Of a DNA stretch of 64,000 bases, positions 49,832-57,336 are shown piece by piece. Made by a program: the position numbers and the translations under genes. Within the stretch, counting starts at the first letter, position 1. Each line of letters starts with the position of its first letter. Under the pieces are notes generated by a model. The model saw nothing but the letters and a program-made list of their open reading frames with translations, was not told where the DNA came from and did no database searches. Origin of the DNA: Streptomyces mangrovi (lineage in GTDB: Bacteria > Actinomycetota > Actinomycetes > Streptomycetales > Streptomycetaceae); the NCBI RefSeq assembly GCF_900114215.1, contig NZ_FOSG01000004.1:62001-126000 (forward strand), read 5' to 3'.

Positions 49832-50682
49832 GGGCCGCCCTCTCACCGATGCTCGTCCATCTCGCGGCGCGGCGGGCCACCGGGGCACTGCTGCGGGGCA
49901 GCGGGACGCTATACCTGCGAGACGGCGATGTCGTCCACGCGGAGAGCCCCGTCTCCCCGGGGCTGGACGTACTGCTCACCCTCGGCGGCAGACTCCCCGC
50001 CGAGGGCTGGCGGGAGGCCGTGGAGCGGGCCGGGGCCCGTCGGCAGGTCGCACGCTTCCTGGTCGACAACGGCCGGCTGACCCGGGGCGAGCTGGAGGTC
50101 TACCACCTGGGCGCGCTGTACGACGCGGCCTTCTTCGCCCTTGCCCCCGGCAGCGGACCGGCCCGGTTCCGCAGCGGCCTGTCCCACTGGCTGGGGCCCG
50201 TCCGGCCGGTTCCGGCAGAGGACCTGCAACGGGAGGTCCTGCGCCGCAGAAGGCTGCTGGAGGATCTGTGGCCGCACCCGGAGGTGGACGCCGCCCCGGT
50301 GGTCCGAAGCAGGCAGGCCGTTCTTCCCGCCCCGACCCGCAGGCAGCGCGCCCTTCTGGAACTGGCGGACGGGACGCGCACTCCTGCCGACATCGCGCGA
50401 CGGCTCGGCCGCCCGGCCTTCCATGTGCTGATCGACGTACGGCGGCTGGCCGCCGCCGGGCACGTCCAGACCCCCGCGCCCGGACCGGCGTCCTCCTCCC
50501 GGCCCCCGGCGTTCCCGGACTCTCCGGACTCTCCGGACTCTCCGGATTCCGCGGACTCCCCGACGTCCGGAGCCGCCCCGCCCCCGTCCCCCGTGTCCGC
50601 CGCCCGGTTACCGGAGGTGTCCGCCGATCCGGACATCGCCCTGCTGCTCCGGATCCGCGATGCCCTGGAGGCGCGCCTGTGA
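49828..50682 (+). CDS. DUF4388 (PATAN)-like protein with winged-helix-like segment
   Basis: 284 residues. The N-terminal RATGALLRGSGTLYLRDGDVVHAESPVSPGLDVLLTLGG follows the DUF4388 pattern (small beta hairpin repeats then helical part). Residues about 165-215 (RRQRALLELADGTRTPADIARRLGRPAFHVLIDVRRLAAAG) look like a winged helix. A Pro/Asp/Ser-repeat linker and a C-terminal helix (PDIALLLRIRDALEARL) end it. DUF4388 domains are found in gliding and two-component signalling proteins, often beside Roadblock/MglA systems. Codon 261 is TTA (50608-50610), suggesting bldA dependence. Start overlaps the previous stop. Confidence 0.65.
   Translation: MRAALSPMLVHLAARRATGALLRGSGTLYLRDGDVVHAESPVSPGLDVLLTLGGRLPAEGWREAVERAGARRQVARFLVDNGRLTRGELEVYHLGALYDAAFFALAPGSGPARFRSGLSHWLGPVRPVPAEDLQREVLRRRRLLEDLWPHPEVDAAPVVRSRQAVLPAPTRRQRALLELADGTRTPADIARRLGRPAFHVLIDVRRLAAAGHVQTPAPGPASSSRPPAFPDSPDSPDSPDSADSPTSGAAPPPSPVSAARLPEVSADPDIALLLRIRDALEARL
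50515..50541 (+). repeat. Three exact 9-base repeats encoding Pro-Asp-Ser
   Basis: CCGGACTCT occurs three times in tandem, followed by a degenerate copy, inside the linker of the DUF4388-like gene. Copy-number change by slippage would keep the frame and only alter linker length. Confidence 0.8.
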
Positions 50683-50723
50683 TGCACCCGACCGTCCCCG
50701 CCGGCTCCGGAGTCCTGCCGTGA
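50682..50723 (+). CDS. 13-codon bridging ORF
   Basis: ATG at 50682 overlaps the DUF4388-like stop (TGATG), encodes MHPTVPAGSGVLP and stops at 50721-50723, overlapping the GTG of the next gene (GTGA). It keeps terminating ribosomes in place across an otherwise 37-base gap, so its role is probably translational coupling. Whether the peptide matters is unknown. Confidence 0.35.
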   Translation: MHPTVPAGSGVLP

Positions 50724-51154
50724 GGCGCGCGCTGAAGCAGCTCGCCGGAGTGCGGCAGCCCGCCGCGGCCGACCCGGAAGTGCTGCGGGAGCTGCGCATG
50801 CTGCGCTCCCGCGTCCCTCATCTGACCGGCGCCCTCGCGGTCGGCGCCGGGGGCGTCCTGCTCGCGGAGGACGCCCCCGGCACGCGGACCGGAGCCCTGG
50901 CGGCGCTCACCGCCACCGCCCTCGCCGACGCGCTGCGGCTGGCGGAGACCGCCGACCGGGGCCGCCTCCGCGAACTGCTGGTGCGAGGGGAGAGGGGCTA
51001 CGTCGCGGCCTACGCGGCGGGCCCCGCCACCTTCCTGGCCGTCCTGGCGGAGCCACGCGCCAACGTGGGCCGCGTCCATCTGGAGGCCCGCCGGACCGGA
51101 GCCCGCATCGCCCGCCTGGCCGCGGGCACGAACGAACGGCCACAGGAGGGCTGA
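50720..51154 (+). CDS. Roadblock/LC7-like protein 2
   Basis: 144 residues. PEVLRELRMLRSRVPHLTGALAVGAGGVLLAEDAPGTR, then ALAALTATALADALRLAETADRGRLRELLVRGERGYVAAYAAG and FLAVLAEPRANVGRVHLEARR, is the helix-strand-helix order of Roadblock domains. It is more divergent than the other two and closer in pattern to CvnB. GTG at 50720 overlaps the bridging ORF stop. Likely partner of the adjacent proteins. Confidence 0.7.
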   Translation: MRRALKQLAGVRQPAAADPEVLRELRMLRSRVPHLTGALAVGAGGVLLAEDAPGTRTGALAALTATALADALRLAETADRGRLRELLVRGERGYVAAYAAGPATFLAVLAEPRANVGRVHLEARRTGARIARLAAGTNERPQEG

Positions 51155-51250
51155 GCCGAGCCGGACCACCGGCACCGCCCGGCCTCCCCGGGGCCACACC
51201 GCGGGCGAGTCCGCCCACGAGAAGCCGATATGTGAAAAAGAGACCGGAAC

Positions 51251-51266
51251 GTGCACCGCGGTGCAC
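51251..51266. promoter_or_regulatory. 16-base perfect palindrome before the third Roadblock gene
   Basis: GTGCACCGCGGTGCAC is perfectly self-complementary and ends 22 bases before the ATG at 51289. It parallels the palindrome before the first gene of the cluster. The 134-base gap here suggests a second promoter within the cluster. Confidence 0.5.
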
Positions 51267-51288
51267 ACGGAAAGGAAGTGCGACAGCC

Positions 51289-51663
51289 ATGGCCAACGTC
51301 GAAACCTCACTCAAGGAAGCGATGACCGCCATCGAGGGCTCCCTCGGGGCCGCCCTCGTCGACTACACCAGCGGCATGGCGCTCGGCACCGTCGGAGGAG
51401 GCAAGGAGCTCGACCTGAACGTCGCCGCGGCCGGCAACACCGACGTGGTCCGCGCCAAGGTGCGCACCATGGAGATGCTGGGCCTGAAGGACGAGATCGA
51501 GGACATCCTGATCACCCTCGGCGGGCAGTACCACCTGATCCGGCTGCTGAGGGGGCGCGGCAGCGACGGCCTCTTCCTCTACCTGGCCCTGGACAAGGCG
51601 CGGGCGAACCTCGCCATGGCCCGGCACCAGCTGCGCAGGATCGAGGCGGAGCTGGAGATCTGA
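51289..51663 (+). CDS. Roadblock/LC7-like protein 3
   Basis: 124 residues, a compact Roadblock domain: VETSLKEAMTAIEGSLGAALVDYTSGMALGTVGGG, VRAKVRTMEMLGLKDEIEDILITLGGQYHLIRLL and LFLYLALDKARANLAMARHQLRRIEAELEI. It is the cleanest member and clearly a paralogue of protein 1 without the Gly/Glu insertion. The ATG was chosen at the start of homology; upstream in-frame codons are basic and unlike the family. It has its own leader with a palindrome, so it may be expressed separately and in excess of the others. Confidence 0.8.
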   Translation: MANVETSLKEAMTAIEGSLGAALVDYTSGMALGTVGGGKELDLNVAAAGNTDVVRAKVRTMEMLGLKDEIEDILITLGGQYHLIRLLRGRGSDGLFLYLALDKARANLAMARHQLRRIEAELEI

Positions 51664-51687
51664 CGCGGCGGACCCTACCCGCTCCTG

Positions 51688-53241
51688 TCACGGGTGCCGG
51701 GCCGCCTCGGCCAGCAGCCGTACGCCGTGCGCGATCCGGTTCGGCGTCAGATGGGCGTAGCCCAGCACCAGCCGTACGCGCCCGCCGTGCTCACCGTTCC
51801 CACGGTCCTCGCCGTCGCTTTGCGGCGGCGAGGACGGAGGCGAGGGGTGCGGCGGTGTGTAGTCGGACAGCGGCCGCACCGCCACCCCCACCCGGGCCGC
51901 ACGGGCCAGGAGTCGCTCCTGCGGGCCGCACCGGGGCGGCAGCGAGGCGATGACGTGGAGCCCCGCGGCGATCCCCGTCACCTCCGTGCCCCCGATGTGC
52001 TGCGCCAGCGCCCGCAGCAGTGCGTCGCGCCGCTGCCGGTAGGCGCGTCCGCAGCGCCGCAACTGCCGGTCGTACTCGCCGCGGGCGATGAAGTCGGCCA
52101 GCAGCGCCTGGTCCAGTACCGGATGGCCCAGATCCATGGTCCGTTTGCGTCCCACGATCTCCCCGGCCAGATCGTCCGGCGCCACCAGCCAGCCCAGCCG
52201 GAGCCCCGGCGCCAGGGACTTGCTGACCGACCCGGTGTAGGCGACCCGCCGGGGGTCGAGCCCCTGGAGGGCGCCGACGGGCGCCCGGTCGTAGCGGAAG
52301 TCGCCGTCGTAGTCATCCTCGACCAGCAGGCCGTCCGCGTCGCGGGCCCAGGCCAGCAGCGCCGAGCGGCGCGCGGCGGAGTAGGCGATGCCGGACGGGA
52401 ACTGGTGGGAGGGGGTGAGCACCGCGGCCCGTGCCCCCGAAGCCGCCAGATCCCCGGGGAGCAGGCCCTCCGAGTCCAGGCCGACCGGCACGGTGCGCAG
52501 CCCGGCCGCCGCGAACAGCGCCGCGTGTTCGAAGCTCCCCGGGGACTCCACCGCCACCGTCCGGCTCCCGCGCCCGTCCAGGGTGAGGGCCAGCAGCGTC
52601 ATCGCCTGCGCCACACCCGAGCAGATCACCACCCGCCCGGGTGTGGCGGCCACCCCGCGCCGCCGCGTCAGCAGGGCGGCCACCGCCGAGCGCAGTTCGG
52701 GCAGCCCGCGCGGATCGGGGTAGCCGAGGGCATGGTGCGGCAGGCCGGCCAGCGCCCTGCGGTGGGCGGCCGCCCAGGCCGTGCGAGGGAACAGCGCCGG
52801 GTCGGGGGAACCGGGCCGGAAGTCCACGGCGGGCGCGGCCGTACGCTCCCCGTCGGGCGGGGCGCCCACCGGCGCGCCGCGCGCGGTGTCGCCGACCCAG
52901 GTGCCCGAGCCCCGGCTGCTGGTGAGATAGCCCTCGGCGGTCAGCTGCTCGTACGCCTCCGTGACCAGCCCCCTGGAGACCCCCAGATCGGCGGCGAGTT
53001 CGCGGCTGGAGGGCAGCCGGGCACCGGGCTCCAGCCGGCCCGAGCGCACCGCCTCGCGCAGGCCGGCCTGGAGGACGCGGCCGCGCTGCCGGGGCGGGGC
53101 CGCGCAGACGGGCAGCAGCAGCCCCCACGCCGCGCTCCCGCCAGGCCCGGCGCCCGGCTGCGTGCCCGGCGCTCCCCCGTCCCCGCCGCCCCCCGCGCAC
53201 CCGCCCGCGCTTTCGCCGGAAGTGGTCCCCGTAACCGCCAT
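51688..53241 (-). CDS. MocR/PdxR-type transcriptional regulator (GntR HTH fused to aminotransferase domain)
   Basis: 517 residues. The N-terminal winged helix (LQAGLREAVRSGRLEPGARLPSSRELAADLGVSRGLVTEAYEQLTAEGYL) is followed by a fold-type I aminotransferase domain with VEDDYDGDFRYDRAPVGALQ and the PLP lysine in GSVSKSLAPGLRLGW. MocR proteins sense PLP or amino-acid derivatives; this one has a Gly-rich N-terminal extension and a Pro/Ser/Asp-rich insertion near residue 475. Divergent by 47 bases from an EamA exporter, its probable target. A GGACC-N7-GGTCC repeat lies between them. Confidence 0.92.
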   Translation of the reverse strand: MAVTGTTSGESAGGCAGGGGDGGAPGTQPGAGPGGSAAWGLLLPVCAAPPRQRGRVLQAGLREAVRSGRLEPGARLPSSRELAADLGVSRGLVTEAYEQLTAEGYLTSSRGSGTWVGDTARGAPVGAPPDGERTAAPAVDFRPGSPDPALFPRTAWAAAHRRALAGLPHHALGYPDPRGLPELRSAVAALLTRRRGVAATPGRVVICSGVAQAMTLLALTLDGRGSRTVAVESPGSFEHAALFAAAGLRTVPVGLDSEGLLPGDLAASGARAAVLTPSHQFPSGIAYSAARRSALLAWARDADGLLVEDDYDGDFRYDRAPVGALQGLDPRRVAYTGSVSKSLAPGLRLGWLVAPDDLAGEIVGRKRTMDLGHPVLDQALLADFIARGEYDRQLRRCGRAYRQRRDALLRALAQHIGGTEVTGIAAGLHVIASLPPRCGPQERLLARAARVGVAVRPLSDYTPPHPSPPSSPPQSDGEDRGNGEHGGRVRLVLGYAHLTPNRIAHGVRLLAEAARHP

Positions 53242-53247
53242 GGAAGT

Positions 53248-53264
53248 GGACCTTAAACCGGTCC
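53248..53264. promoter_or_regulatory. Inverted repeat in the mocR/eamA divergent promoter
   Basis: GGACC (53248-53252) and GGTCC (53260-53264) flank TTAAACC in the 47-base divergent gap. Candidate MocR operator controlling both genes. Confidence 0.45.
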
Positions 53265-53288
53265 GCGCTCCTTCCTAACGTCGGCCCC

Positions 53289-54272
53289 ATGATCTCCTCC
53301 TTTGGCCCCTCCCGGGCCGAGCACCGCCGCGGCGCCCTGCTCGCCGCCGTCGCCTGCTGCCTGGTCGGCGCCTCCTTCACCGCCAACAGCGTGCTCGGTG
53401 ACTACCCCCACGCCGGCGGCCAGGCCCTGCGCTACGGCCTGGCGTGCCTGCTGCTCCTGCCGTTGCTCGGGCGCGGGGCGCTCGCGCCCCTGCGTCTGCT
53501 GACCGCGCGTCAGTGGGCACGCCTCGCCCTGCTCGCCGCGGTGGGCATGGTCGGCTTCAACCTCGCCGTACTGGCCGCCGAGCGGACCGCCGAACCCGCG
53601 GTGCCCGGCGTACTGGTCGGCTGCGCGCCGGTCGTCGTGGCCGTGGTCGTCCCCGCCCTGGACGGCCGCCGGCCCGCGCGTGCGGTGGTGTACGGGGCGC
53701 TGCTGGTGGCGGCCGGGGCCATGGCCGTGCAGGGCTGGGGACGCACCGACGCCGCCGGACTGCTGTGGTCGGCCGCCGCGCTGGCGGGCGAGGTGGGGTT
53801 CGCGGTGATCGCCGTCCCCCTGGTGCGCCCGCTGGGCGCCCGTCTGCTGTCCACGGCTGCCTGCGCCCTGGCGGCGGTGGAGGCCGCGCTGCTCGGCGCG
53901 GTGCTCGACGGCCGGGCCTGGCTGCGGATGCCGGACCCGGCCGAGGCGGCGGCACTGCTGTGGCAGGCGGTCGTCGTCACGGTGATCGGTTTCGTCTGCT
54001 GGTACGCCGCCGTCCACCGCATCGGCGCGGAGCGGGCCACGCTTCTCTCCGGACTCATCCCGGTCTGCGCGGCGCTGACCGCCCCGCTGGTGGCCACCGG
54101 ATCCTACGGCTGGGCGCAGGCGGGCGGCAGCCTGCTGGTCGGGGCGGGCGTGGTGCTGGGCGTCCGCGCCCGGCACCGCCGCCCGGCCGCGTCCGGGGCG
54201 CAGGAGACGACGGGGGCACCGGGCGGCGTGCCCGCGCCGGAGCGGGCCGCCGCCCGGCGTCCCGCCGGTTGA
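53289..54272 (+). CDS. EamA-family (DMT) metabolite exporter
   Basis: 327 residues with ten hydrophobic segments and two EamA repeats: LAAVACCLVGASFTANSVL, ALRYGLACLLLLPLL, PAVPGVLVGCAPVVVAVVVP and FVCWYAAVHRIGAERATLLSGLIPVCAALTAPLV. DMT proteins export amino acids, nucleosides or drugs; substrate unknown. TAACGT ends seven bases before the ATG (leaderless type). The tail is Ala/Pro-rich. The divergent MocR regulator suggests an amino-acid- or amine-type substrate. Confidence 0.9.
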   Translation: MISSFGPSRAEHRRGALLAAVACCLVGASFTANSVLGDYPHAGGQALRYGLACLLLLPLLGRGALAPLRLLTARQWARLALLAAVGMVGFNLAVLAAERTAEPAVPGVLVGCAPVVVAVVVPALDGRRPARAVVYGALLVAAGAMAVQGWGRTDAAGLLWSAAALAGEVGFAVIAVPLVRPLGARLLSTAACALAAVEAALLGAVLDGRAWLRMPDPAEAAALLWQAVVVTVIGFVCWYAAVHRIGAERATLLSGLIPVCAALTAPLVATGSYGWAQAGGSLLVGAGVVLGVRARHRRPAASGAQETTGAPGGVPAPERAAARRPAG

Positions 54273-54301
54273 CCCGCGCCCCGGCACCTGACCACCCCTC
54301 A

Positions 54302-54331
54302 CCGGTACGGGCTCCGCGGGGCCCGTACCGG
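54302..54331. terminator. Bidirectional terminator
   Basis: CCGGTACGGGC (54302-54312) pairs with GCCCGTACCGG (54321-54331) around an eight-base loop, between the convergent EamA and SDR stops. Confidence 0.85.
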
Positions 54332-54336
54332 CGCGT

Positions 54337-55086
54337 CTACAGCCCGCCGCTCACCCGCAGCACGGCCCCGGTCGTGTAGGACGCCTCGGGGGACATCAGC
54401 CAGGCGACCGCGCCCGCCACCTCCTCCGGCTCCCCGGGGCGGCCCATCGGGATCACCTCGGCCTTGCGCCAGGGCCGCTGCGGATCGCCCATCGTGGCGT
54501 GCATGTCGGTGAGGATCGCCCCGGGCTGTACGGAGTTCACCCGCACACCGTCGGGCCCCAACTCCTTGGAGAGCCCGACCGTCATGGCGTCCAGCGCCGC
54601 CTTGGCCGCGGCGTAGTGGACGTACTCGCCGGGGCCGCCGAGCGTGGCCGCGCACGAGGAGACGGTGACGATCGAGCCGCCAGGGCCGCCGTGCCGCGTG
54701 GACATCGCCAGGGCCGCGCGCCGGGCGCACAGCAGCGTGCCCATGACGTTGACGTCCACCACCCGGCGCATCACCTCGGTGGAGGTCTCGGTGAACCGGC
54801 CCAGCGGGCCGGTGATCCCGGCGTTCAGGACCGCGCCCGTGACCGCGCCCAGTTCCCGGGCCGCCTCCTCGAAGAGGGCGTCGACCTCGCTCCCCACACT
54901 GGTGTCCAGCCGCACGGTGACCGCCTCGGTGCCCTCGGCGCGTACCGCCCGCGCCGTCTCCTCGGCCGCCTCGCGGGAGTGCTGGTAGCCGACCGCGACG
55001 CGGTGTCCGGCCCGTGCCAGCCGCCGGGCGACAGCCGCCCCGATACCCCGGCTGCCGCCGGTGACGACCGTTACCCGCTGCTCCAT
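54337..55086 (-). CDS. Short-chain dehydrogenase (3-oxoacyl-ACP reductase type)
   Basis: 249 residues, classical SDR: TVVTGGSRGIGAAVARRL, GAVLNAGITGPLG, IVTVSSCAATLGG with the catalytic Ser, and YVHYAAAKAALDAMTVGLSKEL with the Tyr/Lys pair, ending GAVLRVSGGL. FabG-like, NAD(P)-dependent; substrate unknown. ATG at 55086. It diverges from a GntR regulator, and the operator in the shared region suggests it is the regulator's target. Confidence 0.93.
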   Translation of the reverse strand: MEQRVTVVTGGSRGIGAAVARRLARAGHRVAVGYQHSREAAEETARAVRAEGTEAVTVRLDTSVGSEVDALFEEAARELGAVTGAVLNAGITGPLGRFTETSTEVMRRVVDVNVMGTLLCARRAALAMSTRHGGPGGSIVTVSSCAATLGGPGEYVHYAAAKAALDAMTVGLSKELGPDGVRVNSVQPGAILTDMHATMGDPQRPWRKAEVIPMGRPGEPEEVAGAVAWLMSPEASYTTGAVLRVSGGL

Positions 55087-55188
55087 GCCCGCCCTCGCCC
55101 TCGTGTCGCCCTGTTGTGGTCCTCTTGCCGCTCGCGCAGCCGCCTTCCGGCGGCCCGCCCTGCCGCTTCGGCACGCTAGCGGGCCGGA

Positions 55189-55224
55189 TTGGTCTTGACC
55201 AAATGGGTCGCCGCTCCCTAAGGT
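55189..55224 (+). promoter_or_regulatory. GntR-type operator overlapping the gntR promoter
   Basis: TTGGTCTTGACCAA (55189-55202) is a palindrome (six-base arms, TT centre) matching the GT-N-T-x-N-AC core of GntR/HutC operators. The TTGACC within it (55195-55200) is a -35 box, with TAAGGT (55219-55224) as -10 at 18 bases. A bound repressor would occlude RNA polymerase, giving autoregulation and control of the divergent SDR gene. Confidence 0.65.
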
Positions 55225-55297
55225 CGGCATACGCAACAACCTTTAAAAAAGAAGCGCGCATAAATTCCGGCGGGACACGGCGACTGCGGAGGCAAGG

Positions 55298-56041
55298 GTG
55301 GGGACCACGCGACTGGAGACGGTGCCGGAACCGAAGTACCGGCACCTCAAGACCGTGCTGTCGGAGGCGCTCGACTCGGAGTTCACGGTGGGGGAGATCC
55401 TGCCGAACGAGCGGGACCTGGCCGCACGTTTCGGTGTCGCCCGTGCCACGCTCCGTCAGGCCCTGGAGCAGCTGGAGCTGGAAGGACGCCTTCAGCGCCG
55501 CCGCGGGGTGGGCACCACCGTCGCCCCGCCGCGCGTCGGCGTCGACGTGAACCCCGCCCGGCACAGCTGGCCGGGCGCCCCCGGTGACGCCTGGCAGGCC
55601 GAGGACTGCCAGGAGACCGTACCGCCCGCCGCGGTGGCCAGGACCCTCGGAACGGACACCGGCCGGCCGGTGTACGCCGTCCAGCGCGTTCGCATGACCC
55701 ACGGTCAGGCGGTCGCCACCGAGACGCTGTACGTACCGGCCGCATCGGTACCCGGCATGTCCGGCATCGAGACCGAGGCGGGAGCCGCCCGCGGCCGTGC
55801 CGTCCTCCGCGAACTGAACCGCCTCGAACTGGGCGGCCAGGAACGGGCCGTGGAGCTCGGCTCCGCCCGGGCGGAGGACGCCAGACGGCTCGACCGGCTG
55901 CCCGGCGCGCCCGTCCTCGTCGTCACCACCCGCTACCTCGCCGCGGGCGGCACCGCCGCGGTCGCGCTCTCCACCTACCGGGCCGACACCTGCCGTCTCA
56001 CCTTCGGCGACTCCGCCGGGGTCCCGCTGCTGGCGGGCTGA
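55298..56041 (+). CDS. GntR-family regulator, HutC/UTRA subfamily
   Basis: 247 residues. Winged helix: PKYRHLKTVLSEALDSEFTVGEILPNERDLAARFGVARATLRQALEQLELEGRLQRRRGVGTTV. The C-terminal UTRA domain (VYAVQRVRMTHGQAVATETLYVPAASVPGM, PVLVVTTRYLAAGGTAAVALSTYRADTCRLTF) binds small ligands, often sugars or amino acids. GTG at 55298 follows GGAGG at five bases. The upstream sequence contains an unusually AT-rich patch (CCTTTAAAAAAGAAG) and the operator. The effector cannot be predicted. Confidence 0.92.
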   Translation: MGTTRLETVPEPKYRHLKTVLSEALDSEFTVGEILPNERDLAARFGVARATLRQALEQLELEGRLQRRRGVGTTVAPPRVGVDVNPARHSWPGAPGDAWQAEDCQETVPPAAVARTLGTDTGRPVYAVQRVRMTHGQAVATETLYVPAASVPGMSGIETEAGAARGRAVLRELNRLELGGQERAVELGSARAEDARRLDRLPGAPVLVVTTRYLAAGGTAAVALSTYRADTCRLTFGDSAGVPLLAG

Positions 56042-56074
56042 ACCGCACGCCGCGCGCCCGCCGGCGACGGGACG

Positions 56075-57229
56075 TCAGCGGGCGACGGCGCCCTCCACGG
56101 TGAACAGTTCCTCCTCGACGTGGTCGAGCGCCAGCCGCAGCGCGCCGGTCGCGATGGCCTCCTCGCCCAGCAGGGACAGCGCGACCCGCGGCGGCCGCAG
56201 GCAGTAGCGCTCCAGCTCGCGGCGGAGCGGGTCCAGCACCCCGTCCAGTCCGGTGGCCCAGCCGCCGACGACCACCAGTTCCGGGTCCAGGGCCAGCACC
56301 AGCGCGGCCACATCGTGGACCAGGCGCCGTATGAACCGCTCGACGGCCTGCCGCGCCCGCTCCTCCCCCTCGCGCGCCAGCGCGAAGACCCGCGCCACCG
56401 CCGCCTCGTCCAGCGGATGCAGCGGCTCGCCGGTCGTGGACAGCAGGTGCTCGGGGGTGGCCTCCCGCCCCAGCAGGTGCAGTGCGCCGATCTCCCCGGC
56501 CGCGCCGCCGAATCCGCGGTGCAGCCGCCCGCCGATCAGCGAGCCGGCGCCCGGACTCAGCCCGGCCAGGACGAACACCATGTCGTCGACCCCGGCGGCC
56601 GCGCCCTTCCAGTGCTCGGCCAGCGCGGCGGCGTTGGCGTCGTTCTCCACCAGCACCGGGCAGCGGAACGACCGCCGCAGCCGCTCGCCCAGCGGCAGAC
56701 CGGTCCAGCCCGGCAGCGCCGTGCACAGCCGCACCATGCCGTCGGCCTCCACGATCCCCGGGCTGCCCACCCCCACCGCGCGCAGGGTGCTGCGCGGCAC
56801 CTCGCAGGTGCGCAGCAGCTCCGCCACCACCGCGCGCGCCCGCTCCAGCCGCTCGTCGGCCGTCGCCTGTTCGGAGACCGCGCGCCCGGCCGTGCCCAGC
56901 CGCCGCCCGCACAGGTCGGAGAGGACGGCGGCCACCCGGTGCGGGCCGATCTCGATCCCGAGCAGATGACCGGCCTCGGCCCGGAAGCGGTAGCGGCGCG
57001 CGGGCCGCCCCTGCCGCCGGACGTCACCGGTCCCGACGGCGGCCTCGGCCGCCAGCCCGGCCTCCACCAGTTGCTCCACCACGCCCTCCACCGTCGGCCG
57101 GGACAACTCCGCGGCCTGGGCCAGATCGGACAGCGTCGGTGGGCCGTCGGCGGCGCGCAGCGCGCGCAGGACGACGGCGGAGTTGATCCTGCGCAGCAGG
57201 GAGGGGTCCCTGCCGGTGAGCCGTCCCAA
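56075..57229 (-). CDS. ROK-family regulator (NagC/XylR-like)
   Basis: 384 residues. N-terminal winged helix (INSAVVLRALRAADGPPTLSDLAQAAELSRPTVEGVVEQLVEAGL) and a ROK sugar-kinase-fold domain: LLGIEIGPHRVAAVLSDL, GSPGIVEADGMVRL, LVENDANAAALAEHW and GGAAGEIGALH. The zinc-binding CxCGxxGC motif of ROK proteins is absent in the normal place, so kinase activity is unlikely; it should act as a sugar-responsive regulator. TTG at 57229 is supported by AGGAGG six bases upstream. No target gene is obvious next to it. Confidence 0.88.
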   Translation of the reverse strand: MGRLTGRDPSLLRRINSAVVLRALRAADGPPTLSDLAQAAELSRPTVEGVVEQLVEAGLAAEAAVGTGDVRRQGRPARRYRFRAEAGHLLGIEIGPHRVAAVLSDLCGRRLGTAGRAVSEQATADERLERARAVVAELLRTCEVPRSTLRAVGVGSPGIVEADGMVRLCTALPGWTGLPLGERLRRSFRCPVLVENDANAAALAEHWKGAAAGVDDMVFVLAGLSPGAGSLIGGRLHRGFGGAAGEIGALHLLGREATPEHLLSTTGEPLHPLDEAAVARVFALAREGEERARQAVERFIRRLVHDVAALVLALDPELVVVGGWATGLDGVLDPLRRELERYCLRPPRVALSLLGEEAIATGALRLALDHVEEELFTVEGAVAR

Positions 57230-57336
57230 CGTCCGCCTCCTGGGAAGTGCGCATGTGTGGCCGGATCGTATCCGATGAGCGCATGGTGGGCGAGAGCCGG
57301 GCGGGATGCCCCGGGGGAGGCGGGCCGACTGCCGCG

